Below, in pieces: positions 46,299-58,399 of a stretch of 64,000 nucleotides of DNA. This DNA is from Piliocolobus tephrosceles (Eukaryota > Chordata > Mammalia > Primates > Cercopithecidae), in contig NC_045446.1 in NCBI RefSeq assembly GCF_002776525.5, positions 66,261,163 through 66,325,162 on the forward strand, read 5' to 3'. Below the pieces are notes generated by a model. That model searched no databases. It was not told where the DNA came from and saw only the letters and a program-made list of their open reading frames with translations. The position numbers were made by a program, and so were the translations under genes. Positions within the stretch are counted from its first letter, which is position 1. Each line of letters starts with the position of its first letter.

Positions 46299-46610
46299 GG
46301 CCGGGCGTGGTGGCTCAAGCCTGTAATCCCAGCACTTTGGGAGGCCGAGACGGGTGGATCACGAGGTCAGGAGATCGAGACCATCCTGGCTAACACGGTG
46401 AAACCCCGTCTCTACTAAAAATACAAAAAATTACCCGGGCGAGGTGGCGGGCGCCTGTGGTCCCGGCTACTCTGGAGGCTGAGGCAGGAGAATGGTGCGA
46501 ACCCGGGAGGCGGAGCTTGCAGTGAGCTGAGATCCGGCCACTGCACTCCAGCCTGGGAGACAGAGCCAGACTCCGTCTCAGAAAAAAAACAAAAAAAAAA
46601 AAAAAACAAA
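46299..46610 (+). mobile_element. Young Alu of Old World monkey type (AluYR-like)
   Basis: Full length and little diverged. It has GGCTCAAGCCTG (not CACGCC), GGGAGGCCGAGACGGG, CGGGCGAGGTGGCGGG and GAGCTGAGATCCGGCCACTGC (not ATCGCGCC). These are changes I know from the cercopithecid AluYR group. The tail is mixed A/C. Confidence 0.85.
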
Positions 46611-48121
46611 AGTGAGAAAAGACTCCTACATCAACACCAGCCTGTATTTTTCTCTCCTCTATGGGCTTTGTTTGGTTTTTTTTTTTTTTTGTTTTGATGG
46701 TTGTACATTCAAAGTCCTCCAGGCTCTATCTGGTCAGAACTCACACATCCTGTCCTTGGTCAACAAAGCCTGGCCTTGCAGGAAAAGCTTGGCTTTCCAG
46801 ACAGGCAGTGCTTCAGTTCCCTTTATTGCTCTGGGCTGTATCCACTCTGTCCTGGAGGCAATAAATGGGGGTATCACTGAAGGAGTCAAAGGAATGACTA
46901 ACACCAAGCTTAAAGCCCAGCCTCACCGGCTGCTCTTACTGCCACAGAGCGGCGACAGAGCAGGTGACTGGACGCACAAAGCATTCCTGCTGAGTGAAGT
47001 TCCAGAGATGCTGGGGCCTGCAGGCCAGACAAAGAAACCCTAGAGATTCGGAGGGAGAGAAATAAGTTGTCATTGACGTGTAGCGTGGGCACGTTAAAAG
47101 CTGAGGAACTGGCAGTGTGGCATGTGGCGGGAGAGCCAGGGTCACAAGATGGACGGTGATTTAGTTTCAGCAAAATATCATCCACTGCGTTAAATTAATA
47201 TTGCTAATATGAATTTAATTGGCTTAGTAGTTTTGTGTGGTTTTAATTTGTAAACTTGCTTTGGTTTTATGGTTGTGGGAGAGCTATAGACCTTAGTTTA
47301 TATTTAGTTTTTAGTTTGTAAAATGTTCTTGAGAGTGAAAATGGAGGGATGGAACAATCTTTAATAATTCTTCCTTGCAATTCATCATCTGTCCTCCACC
47401 CCACCAGGAAAAAACAGGACCCAGGAGGACATGGAAACAGTCTTTGCTTCAGGGTTGTGCCATAGCTGCCCACCCCTATGAGAGGAGGCGGGAAGCCCTG
47501 GGAGGGCCAACTTTACCCGTCCCCAACCTGAGTCTTCCTTCTGGATCCTTGGGTGCCCTTTGTGGCTAGACCCTCTCCTCTAGACTCTCTGCCCCCTGAA
47601 CTATTTCCCCTGATGCATTTAACCCCTGGGTTTCCCTCCCTCTTTGAGTTCAACTTTTTCTTTTCTTCAGCCCCTGGAGGGTCCAGGCTGTGGAAGGGAC
47701 TGTGGCTCCTGTTGGCAGCGCATCCACCAGACAGACTCTGACCATTTGCAGTGCCAAGTAGGGTCCCCCCGGCCTCATTGTGGCCAAGGTGTTTCTGTCT
47801 CTCACTCCACCGTGGCTGCATTCCCAAATGCCCCCTCTGACTTCTGGGTTCAGTGTGTGCCAGGCTCCAGGAAGGAGGGGGGATAAGGAAAAGATCCTAC
47901 CCTGGCACAGACTTCTTTAGGCGATATTACAAATTAAAATCAGGTTTCAACCTTAAGGGGTCTCTACAGGAATTTTTAACCTTGAAATAATCCCTACATT
48001 ATTTCTTGTATGGTGTTGCAGGCCTCACTAGGGATTTTTTACTTGGTCTTCAATGCAATGGGAAACTTTGGCAGGGCTGTCAGTGTGGAGAGTGGAGGGT
48101 GACATGTTCTAGCATAGGTTT
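46611..48121. other. No gene supported
   Basis: T run at 46678-46690. Nothing else recognised; open frames are short and unspliced. Confidence 0.4.
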
Positions 48122-48428
48122 TCTTTTTCTTTTTTTTTTTTTTTTTGAGACAGAGTCTTGCTTCGTTGCCCAGGCTGAAGTGCAGTGGCACGATCTCGGC
48201 TCTCTGCAACCTCTGCCTCCCAGGTTCAAGTGATTCTCCTGCCTCAGCCTCCCCAGTAGCTGGGATTACAGGCCCGTGCCACCACGCCCAGCTAATTTTT
48301 GTATTTTTAGTAGAGACAGGGCTTCACCATGTTGGCCAGGCAGTTCTCAAACTCCTGACCTCAAGTGATCCACCTGCCTCAGCTTCCCAGAGGGCTGGGA
48401 TTACAGGTGTGGGCCACCGCGCCCGGCC
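48122..48428 (-). mobile_element. Alu (S-like)
   Basis: T tail, antisense arms, ending GGGCCACCGCGCCCGGCC. Full length. Confidence 0.95.
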
Positions 48429-48569
48429 AGCATAGGTTTTCAAAAGAGTGCAGTGGGAGAAACTTCCTGTAATGGCGTGGTATGAAGTGGCTGCATGAAT
48501 TGTCCTGCAGATAGCAATTATGGAATCTAGACAAAGTATTTCTTTTTTAAAAAAAAAGCAAGTATGTAA

Positions 48570-49458
48570 AGCCCCTGGAAAGTGTCTTAGAAAGACAGAA
48601 GCTGGAAAAAGAAGTTTACTCTTGAAAAATGGCAACGAGAAGAGGTAAGAATCCTGGCAGCACTCTCACACCCCCAAGGCTGGAGCAGGTGGTAGACAGT
48701 AGAGTTCAAAACTGTAAGGGCAGCTGGAGCATCAAAGGCGACATTCTGGTGGCATGAAAGCCTCAGGCCCAAAACCCGAGCACAGACTCTGTCCAAATAT
48801 TCCAATGCTAGAGGGCCTGGTGAAGAAAAAAACAAGCAGAAACTGGAGATAAGCTACCCTCGAAAGACAGAGCAGCTCTGGACTGGGTAAAATATGTGAG
48901 TGTCCTGCTTTTTAAACGGTGAGTGAACTTCCCAACCTGTATACCTGTATACAGCACAGGCAGCAGGAAGTGAAAACGTCTTACTACCTTGAGGTATCAG
49001 AGGACAGAGTCCCAGCCTGGTAGAACAGCTGGAAATTTAGGGGAAAATCCGCAGAAACAAGGGAACCATCGAAAAGTGAGCACCAAAATCTGAATGTAAA
49101 CTTCCCAATCCTTGCATGACTGCCCACTGATAGCTGCAGGGGACCCCTGGGAGCCACACTGAGAAAACCCATGAGTGGGAGCTGCGGGAGTGGAGCAAAG
49201 GTTTCTGTGGAGGAGACAGAGCATGCAGCTGAAACAGGCAAAGGACCCCCCCAGCAGACTAAATACAGCAACCATCAGAGGAGCACGAAGAAACCCAGAG
49301 TACCAGAATATCTAGTTTCCAAGCTGCACTGAAACAGGAAAATGTGACCCACACTCAGGAAAACAAAAAGGGCGAACAACAGCAACTGGCTCAGTGGCAT
49401 GCATGTTGACATGTTGGATTTAGCAAAGACTTTGGAAACAGTGGCTTTCCCCCCCTCC
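48570..49458 (+). repeat. Old L1M 5'/ORF1-region fragment, part 1
   Basis: ACCAGAATATCTAGTTTCC, ACAGGAAAATGTGACCCACACTCAGGAAAAC and TTGGATTTAGCAAAGACTTTGGAAACAG match the plus sense of the region at the start of L1M ORF1. Open frames are broken. It continues after two Alus at 50072. Confidence 0.7.
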
Positions 49459-49773
49459 CTTTTTTTTTTTAAATCTTTTTGAGATGGAGTCTCGCTGTGT
49501 CGCCCAGGCTGGAGTGCAGTGGCGCGATCTCGGCTCACTGCAAGCTCCACCTCCCAGGTTCGCACCAGTCTCCTGTCTCAGCTTTCCGAGTAGCTGGGAC
49601 TACAGGCGCCCGCCACCATGCCCAGCTAATTTTTTTTTTTTTTTTTTGTATTTTTGGTAGAGACAGGGTTTCACTGTGTTAGCCAGGATGGTCTCGATCT
49701 CCTGAACTCATGATCAACCTGCCTCAGCCTCCCAAAGTGCTGGGATTATAGGCTTGAGCCACTGCGTCCAGCC
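49459..49773 (-). mobile_element. Alu (first of an antisense tandem pair)
   Basis: T tail and GAGATGGAGTCTCGCTGTGTCGCC to CACTGCGTCCAGCC. The middle A-rich linker is expanded to 17 T at 49629-49646 (plus-strand view). Confidence 0.95.
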
Positions 49774-50071
49774 TTTTTTTTCTTTTTTTGAGATGGAAGC
49801 TTACTCTGTCACCCAGGTTGGAGTGCAGTGGTGCAATCTCAGCTCACTGCAACCTCTGCCTCCCAGATTCAAGTGATTCTCTCACCTCAGTCTCCCAAGT
49901 AGCTAAGACTACAGGTGCCCACCACCACGCCCAGGTAATTTTTATATTTATAGTAGAGACGGGGTTTCACCATGTTGGCCAGATTGGTCTTTAACTCCTG
50001 ACCTCAAGTGATCCACCCACCTTGGCCTCTCAGAGTGCTGGGATTACAGGCATGAGCCACCATGCCTGGCC
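49774..50071 (-). mobile_element. Alu (second of an antisense tandem pair)
   Basis: Abuts the previous Alu with only its own T tail between. Full length, ending CACCATGCCTGGCC. Both interrupt the same L1M. Confidence 0.95.
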
Positions 50072-50290
50072 AAAAAAGTGGTCTTAATGAGTGAAAAGAA
50101 AGGGATTCTCAGCAGAGAAATATAAATGCACACACACATACTCAATATATAACCATTGAAATGGAAAATTCACTGACTGGGCTAGACAATAGATTGGAGA
50201 TGGCAGAAAAAAGACTACCTGACCCTGAAGACAGATGAACAGAAATGATCTGATATGAAAAAAGATAGAATGGATTAGAGAAAAATGACC
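50072..50290 (+). repeat. Old L1M ORF1-region fragment, part 2
   Basis: GAAATGGAAAATTCACTGACTGGGC, AATAGATTGGAGATGGCAGAAAAAAG and GACAGATGAACAGAAATGATCTG are collinear with the piece ending at 49458. Confidence 0.75.
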
Positions 50291-51940
50291 GACTGCACTG
50301 CCCGGTGTGGGAGCTCCTGAACTCTGGAGGTGAGATGGGAGCAGGGAAAACCTCAAAGGGCAATGAGGTTTGGCCTGGGTCGTGAAGGACAAGTGGGAGC
50401 AGGGGTTTTCCACATGCGGAAAGGGAGGCTGAGTTTGTCCTGCTTGATCCAAGGGTGGACCCCAGACCTTTGGGCAGAGGCCACCCAGAGGCAGATGCTC
50501 CCTCCACACAAGGCTTCTCACAGCTCTGGCTGGACAAGGTGCAAGAGAGTCCCCGGAGAGGGGGTGAGCACCTCATCTGTGAGGTGTGGAGAGGGGAGCT
50601 GGCAGAGGCTGAGCACCTTGGAGCAGGAAGTCTGCAGAGGGTCCAACCAGGCCAGCCCCCTGCCTGCGAGACAGGTCCTGGACGTGCAGGCTGGCCAGGT
50701 TCCTTTCCTAAGCAGGCTACGCGTCTGGCGATTTGATCAGCCACGTGCAGCCCAGCTGCAGAGGCCTGGCAGGGGCTGGGGCCCAGCATCTGCTCCTTCA
50801 GAGCCCCTGTTCTTCTGGCCCCCACCCAGCCACCGAGGTGCTACCTGCCAAAATGCGTCCCCAATGTGGGAGGCCTGGGAAGGGGAGATTTTCAGACTCT
50901 GAAAGGTGTAGGCTTGGGGAAAATATGCCGATGGGAGAACCGAGAGTACAGGTGAGGCCTGGGGGTGCCTAGGTCTGGGGGAATCCCTGGTTATGGTCAC
51001 ACAATTTACAGCCAGAGAAAGAGTGTTGCAGAGGTTGAGCGAGGCTGGGAGGCCTCTTGGTAGACCAGGGCAGATCGAGTTTTGAGAGGCTGAGGCTTGT
51101 GCGATGTGGAGAGCCCTTGTTGAGGAAAAAAAACAAAACAAAACAAAACAAAAAAAACCCACTGTTTCATCTAGAGCAGCCAGACTGCAGCAGGATGGGA
51201 TAAGTTGGTATTCTAATGTGTGGTTCCATCACCTGGGATGCGTAAAACATGCAGCTTAATGCACAGATGTATTTGTTGTTTGTAATACTGCTACACGTTT
51301 ACCAAAAACATGGGAATTCTGAGAAGTTGAATTTTGTGTGATTGTCATAAGAAAAGAGAATAAAATGAACAGTGCCTTTAGAGTTAAACCTGGGGCTTCA
51401 CTGAGTGCCCCTGACAGGAGGAAACTTCCATGTGGAGTACGCATCAAAGAGAACCAAATCCACCTGCAACTTTGCAGTCTGGTGACTGGAAGTGTTTTCC
51501 ACGCATTAGCGTCTGGCTCTGTCCATTTCATTCCTGGCTTCTTCACCACTGTCCACATGCCGTCAGGGTCAAGGTCTGCTGGACACGTTGATGTCCCTCA
51601 TGACCTTGGGCTCTGCCTCACAGTGTCATGGTGCTGGTGGTGGTGGGAGTGTTCCTGGAAGCCACTGCACACCAGGATGGCCAGCAAGAACAGAACAGAC
51701 ATGCAAGCGACTGCAGCCCCATACATACATCCCCAAACCCAAGCAACAGGATCCTCAGCTTCCCTCAGCCAGATCCCCAAAATGTAGCTGTTCCAGGAAG
51801 GAAGGGCAGCGGAAGTCAGAGAGGAGTGAGACTGAGGTCTTAACCAACTGCAATGAAAACATTCTATTTTTGCAGATTTTACAAAAACGTAATTGTGTGG
51901 ACGCACTGCTGGGTCCTGCCCTCTCACCCCCACCCCCAGG
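50291..51940. other. No gene; possible L2 remnants
   Basis: 50330-50420 resembles reverse-sense L2 and 51940-52090 plus-sense L2 (CCTCCAGGCTTCCCGCC...AGGATAAAGCTGTTCATGG). An (AAAAC)n run lies at 51127-51157. Open frames up to 227 codons here (e.g. 50142-50825 minus) lack any protein pattern. Confidence 0.4.
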
Positions 51941-52469
51941 CTTGAGGGGATGCTGATGAGTGCAGGGTCTGGAGCTCAAGGTCACCAGCTTCTCAGGGTC
52001 CTCTCCAGCCTGGCTCCACCCTGTCTCCTCCTGTTCAACACCCTCCAGGCTTCCCGCCATCCTCAGGATAAAGCTGTTCATGGTCCCAGTGACTGCATGT
52101 GCTCCGCTTGAAGGAGATGGGCTTTTTCAGGGAGAACAAAGCTGGGGGCCAAGGGGCAAACTCCGAGGACAGCTGGATGACAGACCTTAGGGGGCACTCA
52201 GCCCCGGGTGCCTGGAGAAGAGGCTCTGTTGCTCTCCAAGGAAGCCTCTGGCACTAACCTGAGAGATGGGGCTCACGGGTTGATGCAGTGCCCACACTCC
52301 CAATGGCAGCATCCTCCCTGCCGAGGCCAGTGCAAGGAGGGAGTGCTAAGGGCAGGGCCCCATTCTCCTGTGAAATTGCTCTCTGGACCATGGGGGTGTG
52401 AGATGGGGGTGGGGAGCAGGGATGAAATGGTGGGGCAGTGGAAAGGAACCCCGACCTGAAATCCACAGA

Positions 52470-52640
52470 CCTGAGTTCAAGGTCCTGTTCTTTCTTTTGT
52501 TGGCTGTGTGACCTTGGGCAGGTGACTTAACTTCTGAATCTCAGTGTCCTCATCGGTGGCTCAGGAAATACTTGTTTCCTCTCAGGGCTTTTGTGAGGGG
52601 TCAGTGAAACAAGGGTCATGAAGGTACCGGTAGGTAGTAG
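52470..52640 (+). repeat. MIR element
   Basis: GGCTGTGTGACCTTGGGCAGGTGACTTAACTTCTGAATCTCAGTGTCCTCATC is a clear MIR core. Confidence 0.85.
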
Positions 52641-55490
52641 GGTAGCTCCCTGGCCGGCAGGACACAGAACTCATTTGCTGGTCTTGATCCTGAATGACTC
52701 CTGGACCTCCTCAGTAGGTAACGCAATCATGTTGACTATTTATTCACCTCACAAACTCTTATGAGGGATAAATGTCACTCAGCCCCCTCCAAAGCACCAC
52801 AAAATCCCCACTTTCCAGCACCGTCTGCCCACACACCTCTGCAGTAGGGACCATTCAGCGTGTGGGGAGCACTGGGCAGGGCCAAGGAGCCAGCAGGGGC
52901 TCTGCTCCAGGCCAGGCCTCCGTCTCCCCGGCTGAGCGGTGAGGGGCGAGCGGGCCTGAGCCCAGAGCAGCCCCAGAAACTGAGCCAGCTGGCGAGACCC
53001 TGCCCTTGCCCTCTGAGTGGCCACACGACTGTGGCTGGTTTCCTTCCTCGCTGAGCTTGTTTTCTAAGAGGTTAGAGGGGCTGCTGAGAAGTTCACAGGA
53101 AAGGGCCTTGTCTGCCCTCAAGAGAAGGGGCCCTTTGACCAGTGCCCCAGGTGAGTCTGCCTTGAGAAGGTGCCAGTCAGCGTGCCCCCACAGAGGTCCC
53201 GCTCCCTTCAGAACGAGGCGGCCCCATGACCTGGCCCTCCCAGCGTGGCATCACTAGCCCCAAGACCCGCCGAGGTGCTCCACCTCTAGGCCTTCGCACA
53301 GGAGGGCCCTCCCCCATCTCCACATGGCCCTGGAAAGCACCCCCAAGTTCTCCCCTCATGCTTCACTTGCGTTTTGAACAGCATTTTACAATCTGCAAAG
53401 TACATTCCCTCTCCTTTCTTCAGAGCCCTGCAGCACCACGCATCCTCTGAGGGGTGAGTCACCATCCCATTTTTTCAGATGAAGAAACCGAGGCTGAGAG
53501 AAGGGTGGTGGGTGAGCCGGACACCTGTGGGGTAGAGGGCATAATCAGAAGCTGGGGCCTTCTCCACATTTCATGGGGCCTGGCAGGGGACCTGGGATGG
53601 TTCAGGGAACCCAGAGTTTGAATGGGTGATTTGGAGTGCAGATGAGGTGGGAATGAGCACACAGAGCCACACTTCAAAGGGGTGTTCTCCGACCCCAGAA
53701 CAAGAGGTGTGCTGGGCCGGTGTCCGATCTGGAGCAGCCGAGGCTACAGGTGTTGGAGGTCACTCCCCGTGTGTGGCAAAGGCCTCCCGTTGCTGCCCGG
53801 CACACAGTCAGGGCCTCAGCACCGCAGGCGGCGGCTGGCAGCAGGTGGGAACGCTGCAGAGGCCAGCAGGGGCCGGGAGATGAGGGGCTCAAATGCCAGG
53901 CACAGGAGAGAAACAGGGAAGGGAGAGAGACCTGGGGCCCGGCCTCCATGGCAACGCTCCTGAGGGCACTGACTGGGCGGAGACCCTTAGCTCCTGCAGT
54001 GGGCACACAGCAGGCTGGTCCCGGCCTGGACAGGGCCAGGCTGGGAGCTGGACACCTGTGCTCCTGTCCTGGCTGGCTTTCTTTAGTGCCCAGTGTTGCC
54101 CCTCCCTGGACCTGGATGCCTCATCTACCAAGTAGACGGGCAGGTTGACATTTCCTGTCCTGTTTGCAGTTCGGGGGCTCCTGGGAGCTCAGAGAGAGAG
54201 GGCATGGAAGCCTCCGGGGAGACTGCCTGGTTCTGAGCTCAGCTGGACCTTCCTGTCTTAGTCTGTGCGTGCGCTGCAGGGACATCGAGCCCTCCTGTCC
54301 TCCCTCCCAGAGTCAAGGGAGTGAGTGCGGATGCCCTTTGTAAACGGAACTGCAAGGCTCCTGAGTACCATTGCTGAGCGGGGAAACAGAGATGCTTTCT
54401 CTGGAGCTGGTCTCCAGGTGTCCTTGGGTTGCAGGGTGTGTGGGTTCTCCACTGGTTCTTATTAGTCACTCATCCATCCCTTCATCCCTCCAACAGCAGC
54501 CAAGGCTGCCCCTGGAGCTGCATGACACAGTATGGGTGCTGCGAGGCTTAGAGATCCTTAGCGGTGACGGGGGCACCACCCCTTCATGTTCACGTATGAG
54601 AACTGAGGTCCAGAAAGGGGCGGGAGGGAGCCCTAGGATGACCTGAGCCAGCCAAACTACTCCTCCCGTCCCCAGGGTGACCTCTGCCCCTGCCCTGGGT
54701 CTGCCGGGGTCTCTCAGACTTGGGGTGAGTCCAGTGGGACGGGGTCCAGGCCACCTTCCAGGCTGGGAGCAACCTGACTCCTGCCGTAGAGCTCCCACTC
54801 AGGGCCCAGGGTGGGGCGTCCAGGCAGGGGCAGCGTGGGGAGGGGGGCGGGGTGTGGAGGAGGTAGGGGGTTGTTGGGGGTGCTGGCGAGGCTCCGCCCC
54901 ACGGCGCTCCAGCGCGCATGATATTATCTCTGGCCTGGGCTCAGCCTCCATCCAGCAGGATGCGGCTTTCAACACCTCCCTCCCCTCGGACAGGCCGGGC
55001 TTTTTGAGTTTCTCACACATGGATGGAGGGGCTGGGCCTGGGCAGAGGAGGCCTCCAGCTGAGGCGCCTCCACCCTGAGCCCCAGTCATCAGTCACAGCC
55101 CCTCGAGTGAGAGAGGGAAGGGCCGTGGTGCATGAGAGGGAGGGGGTTGCAGGCATGGTTCCCCTGAGCGTCTCCCCCACCCCCTCCCCTCTGCTCTGTT
55201 GTCCATAATCCTGGGCGCCTGTTCAAGGAATTCTCCACCCGTGTGTTAGTGATTTATTTAGACTCGGCTCATCCCGCCAGCCCGCCCGGCGGGTGACAGG
55301 CCCCCACTCCCCACCCCCACCCCAGACCCTGGGACCGTTTTCATCTCCAGCACTGCAGGCCTGGCCCTGCTCCAGGCCGCTCCAGATGGTAGGGGCTCTG
55401 CTTGACTCTGCAGGCTTTCATGGAACCCTGGAATCTCACTTTTGGGGGCCCAGGTAACCCCCTAATGTTCGTGGACCCTCCTCCTCAGTC
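52641..55490. other. GC-rich gene-free stretch
   Basis: High GC with many overlapping open frames on both strands and no splice-bounded exon. CpG is only locally raised (54890-54925); I see no promoter-type CpG island. A MIR-like reverse piece lies at 53445-53510 (ATCCCATTTTTTCAGATGAAGAAACCGAGG). Confidence 0.4.
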
Positions 55491-55555
55491 CTGTTGAGAG
55501 CGGCCTCTCTGTCTTGGTGATTGTTATTGCTGGGATTTGTTATTAACCCCTCTGG
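55491..55555 (+). repeat. Dispersed 65-base direct repeat, copy A
   Basis: Begins CTGTTGAGAG and ends ACCCCTCTGG. It pairs with 56675-56739 at 57 of 65 identical positions. Confidence 0.85.
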
Positions 55556-56464
55556 CCCCCCGTCCAGCTGGGAAGGTGACAGGTGACTTCTAAGAGCAAG
55601 AGAATCTTCGACTCCATCTCCCCATGGAACAAATGGGTGGCTACAGGCCAAGACAGAGCAAGGCCCTGGGAGGTGGTGGGGAGGCCCCAGTCCCATGCCC
55701 GGCCTTAAGATTCTTGATTCTCTGTCCCCCACACACGATCTCATCTAAGCCTCAGTCAAACCCTCCCACCAACAAAGGGTACATAGCCCTGTCTAACACA
55801 TGAAGACGTGAGGCTGAGAATGGGAGAGGGACCGCTGGTACCCAAACCATAAGGCCAGGAGTGAATCTGCCTCCATCTCACTGGGCTCTCCCCGTCTCCC
55901 TAGGTGTGGCCTCCAGCTCTCAGGGCTGGGTTCACTGCCCTGTGTGACCCGGCCTCTGTCCCAGCTGCAGGGCTCTCCTGCCCAGTGGCAGCTGGGCACG
56001 CCTGTGGACATGCGTGCTGCACTTTGGGGGCAGGTAGCATACTCCTGTTCCGAGCTGTCAGGCAGCCTCACCTGCCCTCCTTCTCCAGGGAGCACCAGGC
56101 TCATGAGCACTGTGGGTTGGTGCCCACCCCTGCCTCTTTCCCCTCAGCCCCTCTACCAGGCCTGGTGAGTGTGAAGAGGGAGCTGGATCACCTGGCATGG
56201 GTGGGGACACCTTGTACCATGGCCTGAGATACTCACTTGCCTGCTGCCCTGGCCTGTGGTTCCAAAGGTGAGAAGCCTCCATGTTTCCAGCTCTTCTCTG
56301 AAGTCTCCATCCCAGATGACCTCCTGCCGGGTCCCTTCTGTCTGCTGGGAAGTGCTTTCTGCCCTACAGAGGCTGCTGCAGCCTGGGAGTCTCTGCCTCC
56401 ACATGGGCCTTCAGAGGCTGTAGAGCAAGTGGATCTGGGGACCTTTGGGGTCAGGTGCATCTGG
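55556..56464. other. No gene supported
   Basis: GC-rich, unclassified sequence between the two direct repeats. Confidence 0.35.
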
Positions 56465-56640
56465 GTTGAGTTTTGCCTGTGACAGGCTATAACAGATTAG
56501 GCTCTGGCTGTCATAGGGTCTGACTCAAACCCAAACACTGCACTTTAGAAGTTCTGTGGCTGTGGGCAAATCCCTTCACCTCTCTGGGCCTTGGTCTCCT
56601 CCTGGGTGGAGTGGGGTAATAACGGGGCTAAGCTCATGGC
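56465..56640 (+). repeat. MIR element
   Basis: AGTTCTGTGGCTGTGGGCAAATCCCTTCACCTCTCTGGGCCTTGG is MIR core. Confidence 0.75.
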
Positions 56641-56674
56641 GGTGTACTGCAGAGGGCGTGGCCTGGCGGATGGA

Positions 56675-56739
56675 CTGTTGAGAGTGGCCCGTCTGTGTTG
56701 GCGATTGTTATTGCTGGGATTCGCTATTAGCCCCTCTGG
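56675..56739 (+). repeat. Dispersed 65-base direct repeat, copy B
   Basis: Same unit as 55491-55555, same orientation, 1184 bases downstream. It shares TTGTTATTGCTGGGATT exactly. Confidence 0.85.
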
Positions 56740-57280
56740 ACCGTGGGCACCTCTTCATGGAATGAGATTCCTGATTTAGGTTTCACGAGTCCCCTTATCC
56801 TGGGAGTAGAAGGGAGCCTGGCTGTGCCTCTCCTTCCCATAGTCCCTCAGGGCTATTCCATGAAGGCTAATCTGTCAAACTACAGGGATAACAAACTGGA
56901 AGCCCAGGCTCAGGCACGTGCCTGTTAGATCAGGGGGAGGCCCTTTGGAGGCCAGGCTGTCCACTGGCAACTTCAGCCACCAGTCATCCACCGGAAATCA
57001 CCCTTTCCCTGCAGGATGGTTTGGGGCAGGCAGTGCAGGCTTCCCGGAGGAGTACGGGGCTCCCCCAGAGCAGAGGGCACTCTGGGCGGAGGTGCTGGCG
57101 CCCAGCTAGCTCACTTGCCCGGCCAGAACCCACATGCATTGAGCCTTTGTCTCCAGCCTCAGCATGCCAGTGCCTCCCTCACCAAGGCCCCTGGTGGGGG
57201 TGCTCCCCGCTCCCCACCTTCTCTAGGGCAGACCTGCCGTGGGTGGTGTAGGTTTGGGGAAGGCTGGGGTCTTGTCTGAC
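56740..57280. other. No gene supported
   Basis: GC-rich sequence leading into the minisatellite; nothing recognised. Confidence 0.35.
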
Positions 57281-58049
57281 CGCATGCACGGGCAGACACA
57301 CACACATGGGGGGACACGCACGTGGGGGACGCATGCACGGGCAGACACATGAGGGGACATGCACGGGGGGGGACGCATACANNNNNNNNNNNNNNNNNNN
57401 NNNNNNNNNNNNNNNNNNNNNNNNNNNNNNNNNNNNNNNNNNNNNNNNNNNNNNNNNNNNNNNNNNNNNNNNNNNNNNNNNGGGACACAGGCACAGGGAG
57501 GACACACACACAAGGGGGACGCAGCACAGGGAGGACACGCATTGTGGTATGCACTCACAGTGGGGACACACGCATGGTGGGGACACATGCGCAGGGGGAC
57601 GCACGCACAGGGAGGACACATGCACCGGGGGGACGCACCCATGGTGGGGACACACGCATGGTGGGGACACACGCACAGTGGGATGCACACATGAGGGGAT
57701 GCATGCATGGGTGACGCATGCACAGGGATGATACACGCACTGGGGATCCATGCATGGGGCGGGTCACACGCACTGGGGGACACACGCACGGGGGATGCAC
57801 GCACAGGGGGACGCACGCACAGGGAGGACACACGCACGGGGGGGCGCATGCACAGTGGGTACACATGCACAAGGAGGACACGTGCACAGGGGGATGCACA
57901 CACGGGATGACACATGCACAGCGGGACGCAAGCTCAGGGGGACGCACGCGTAGGGAGGACACACGCACGGGGAATGCATGCAAGGAGGACACACGCATGG
58001 TGGGGACACACGCATGGTGGGGATGCACGCACAGGGAGGACACACGCAC
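57281..58049 (+). repeat. G-rich/CA-rich minisatellite (VNTR) with assembly gap
   Basis: Degenerate units of roughly 15-18 bases built from GGGGACACACGCACAGG-like blocks: a run of 3-7 G followed by alternating purine-pyrimidine (ACACACGCACG). At least 35 units are visible on both sides of the gap. Units vary in the ATGC/ACGC and GG/GGGG positions, as in variable-number arrays. Cys/His-rich or Gly/Thr/His-rich open frames across it are artefacts of the repeat. Confidence 0.95.
57382..57481. other. Assembly gap, 100 N
   Basis: Exactly 100 N, the usual placeholder for a gap of unknown size, in the middle of the minisatellite. The true array is probably longer. Confidence 0.98.
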
Positions 58050-58399
58050 AAGATCCTGGGAAGTGGAGCTGCGGCCAGAGCCAGGACCGGAGGGTGGAAG
58101 TGGGTTCTCCCTCCATGCTTGCCCATCCTCTCTCTTCATCCTTCTGCTGCTCTTGTTCATCCATGTATTCAGAGAATGTTGTCAGGGTCCCCGAGGGCTG
58201 TCTGGGACCTCTTTGTCCTTGGTTTGAGTCCACTAGAGCTCGGAAGCAAAACCAGTATCTCAGAACCCAAACTCCACACTCAAATGTGCAGCCCAGAATG
58301 AGGACTGGAGGGCAGGGGAGCCGGCAGCCACCACCCTCACAAGGCTTTGGCAACTCTAAAAATCCATGCTCCCTTTCGGTGGCCATACAAATCTCATGC
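58050..58399. other. No gene supported
   Basis: Unique-looking sequence between the minisatellite and an Alu; nothing recognised. Confidence 0.35.

Noticed and set aside
50142..50825. 227-codon minus-strand open frame
   Set aside because: Starts in GC-rich sequence and runs into an old L1 fragment. Overlapping frames on the other strand are equally long.
57281..58049. CRISPR-like regular array
   Set aside because: Units are contiguous and degenerate with no unique spacers. This is a mammalian minisatellite.
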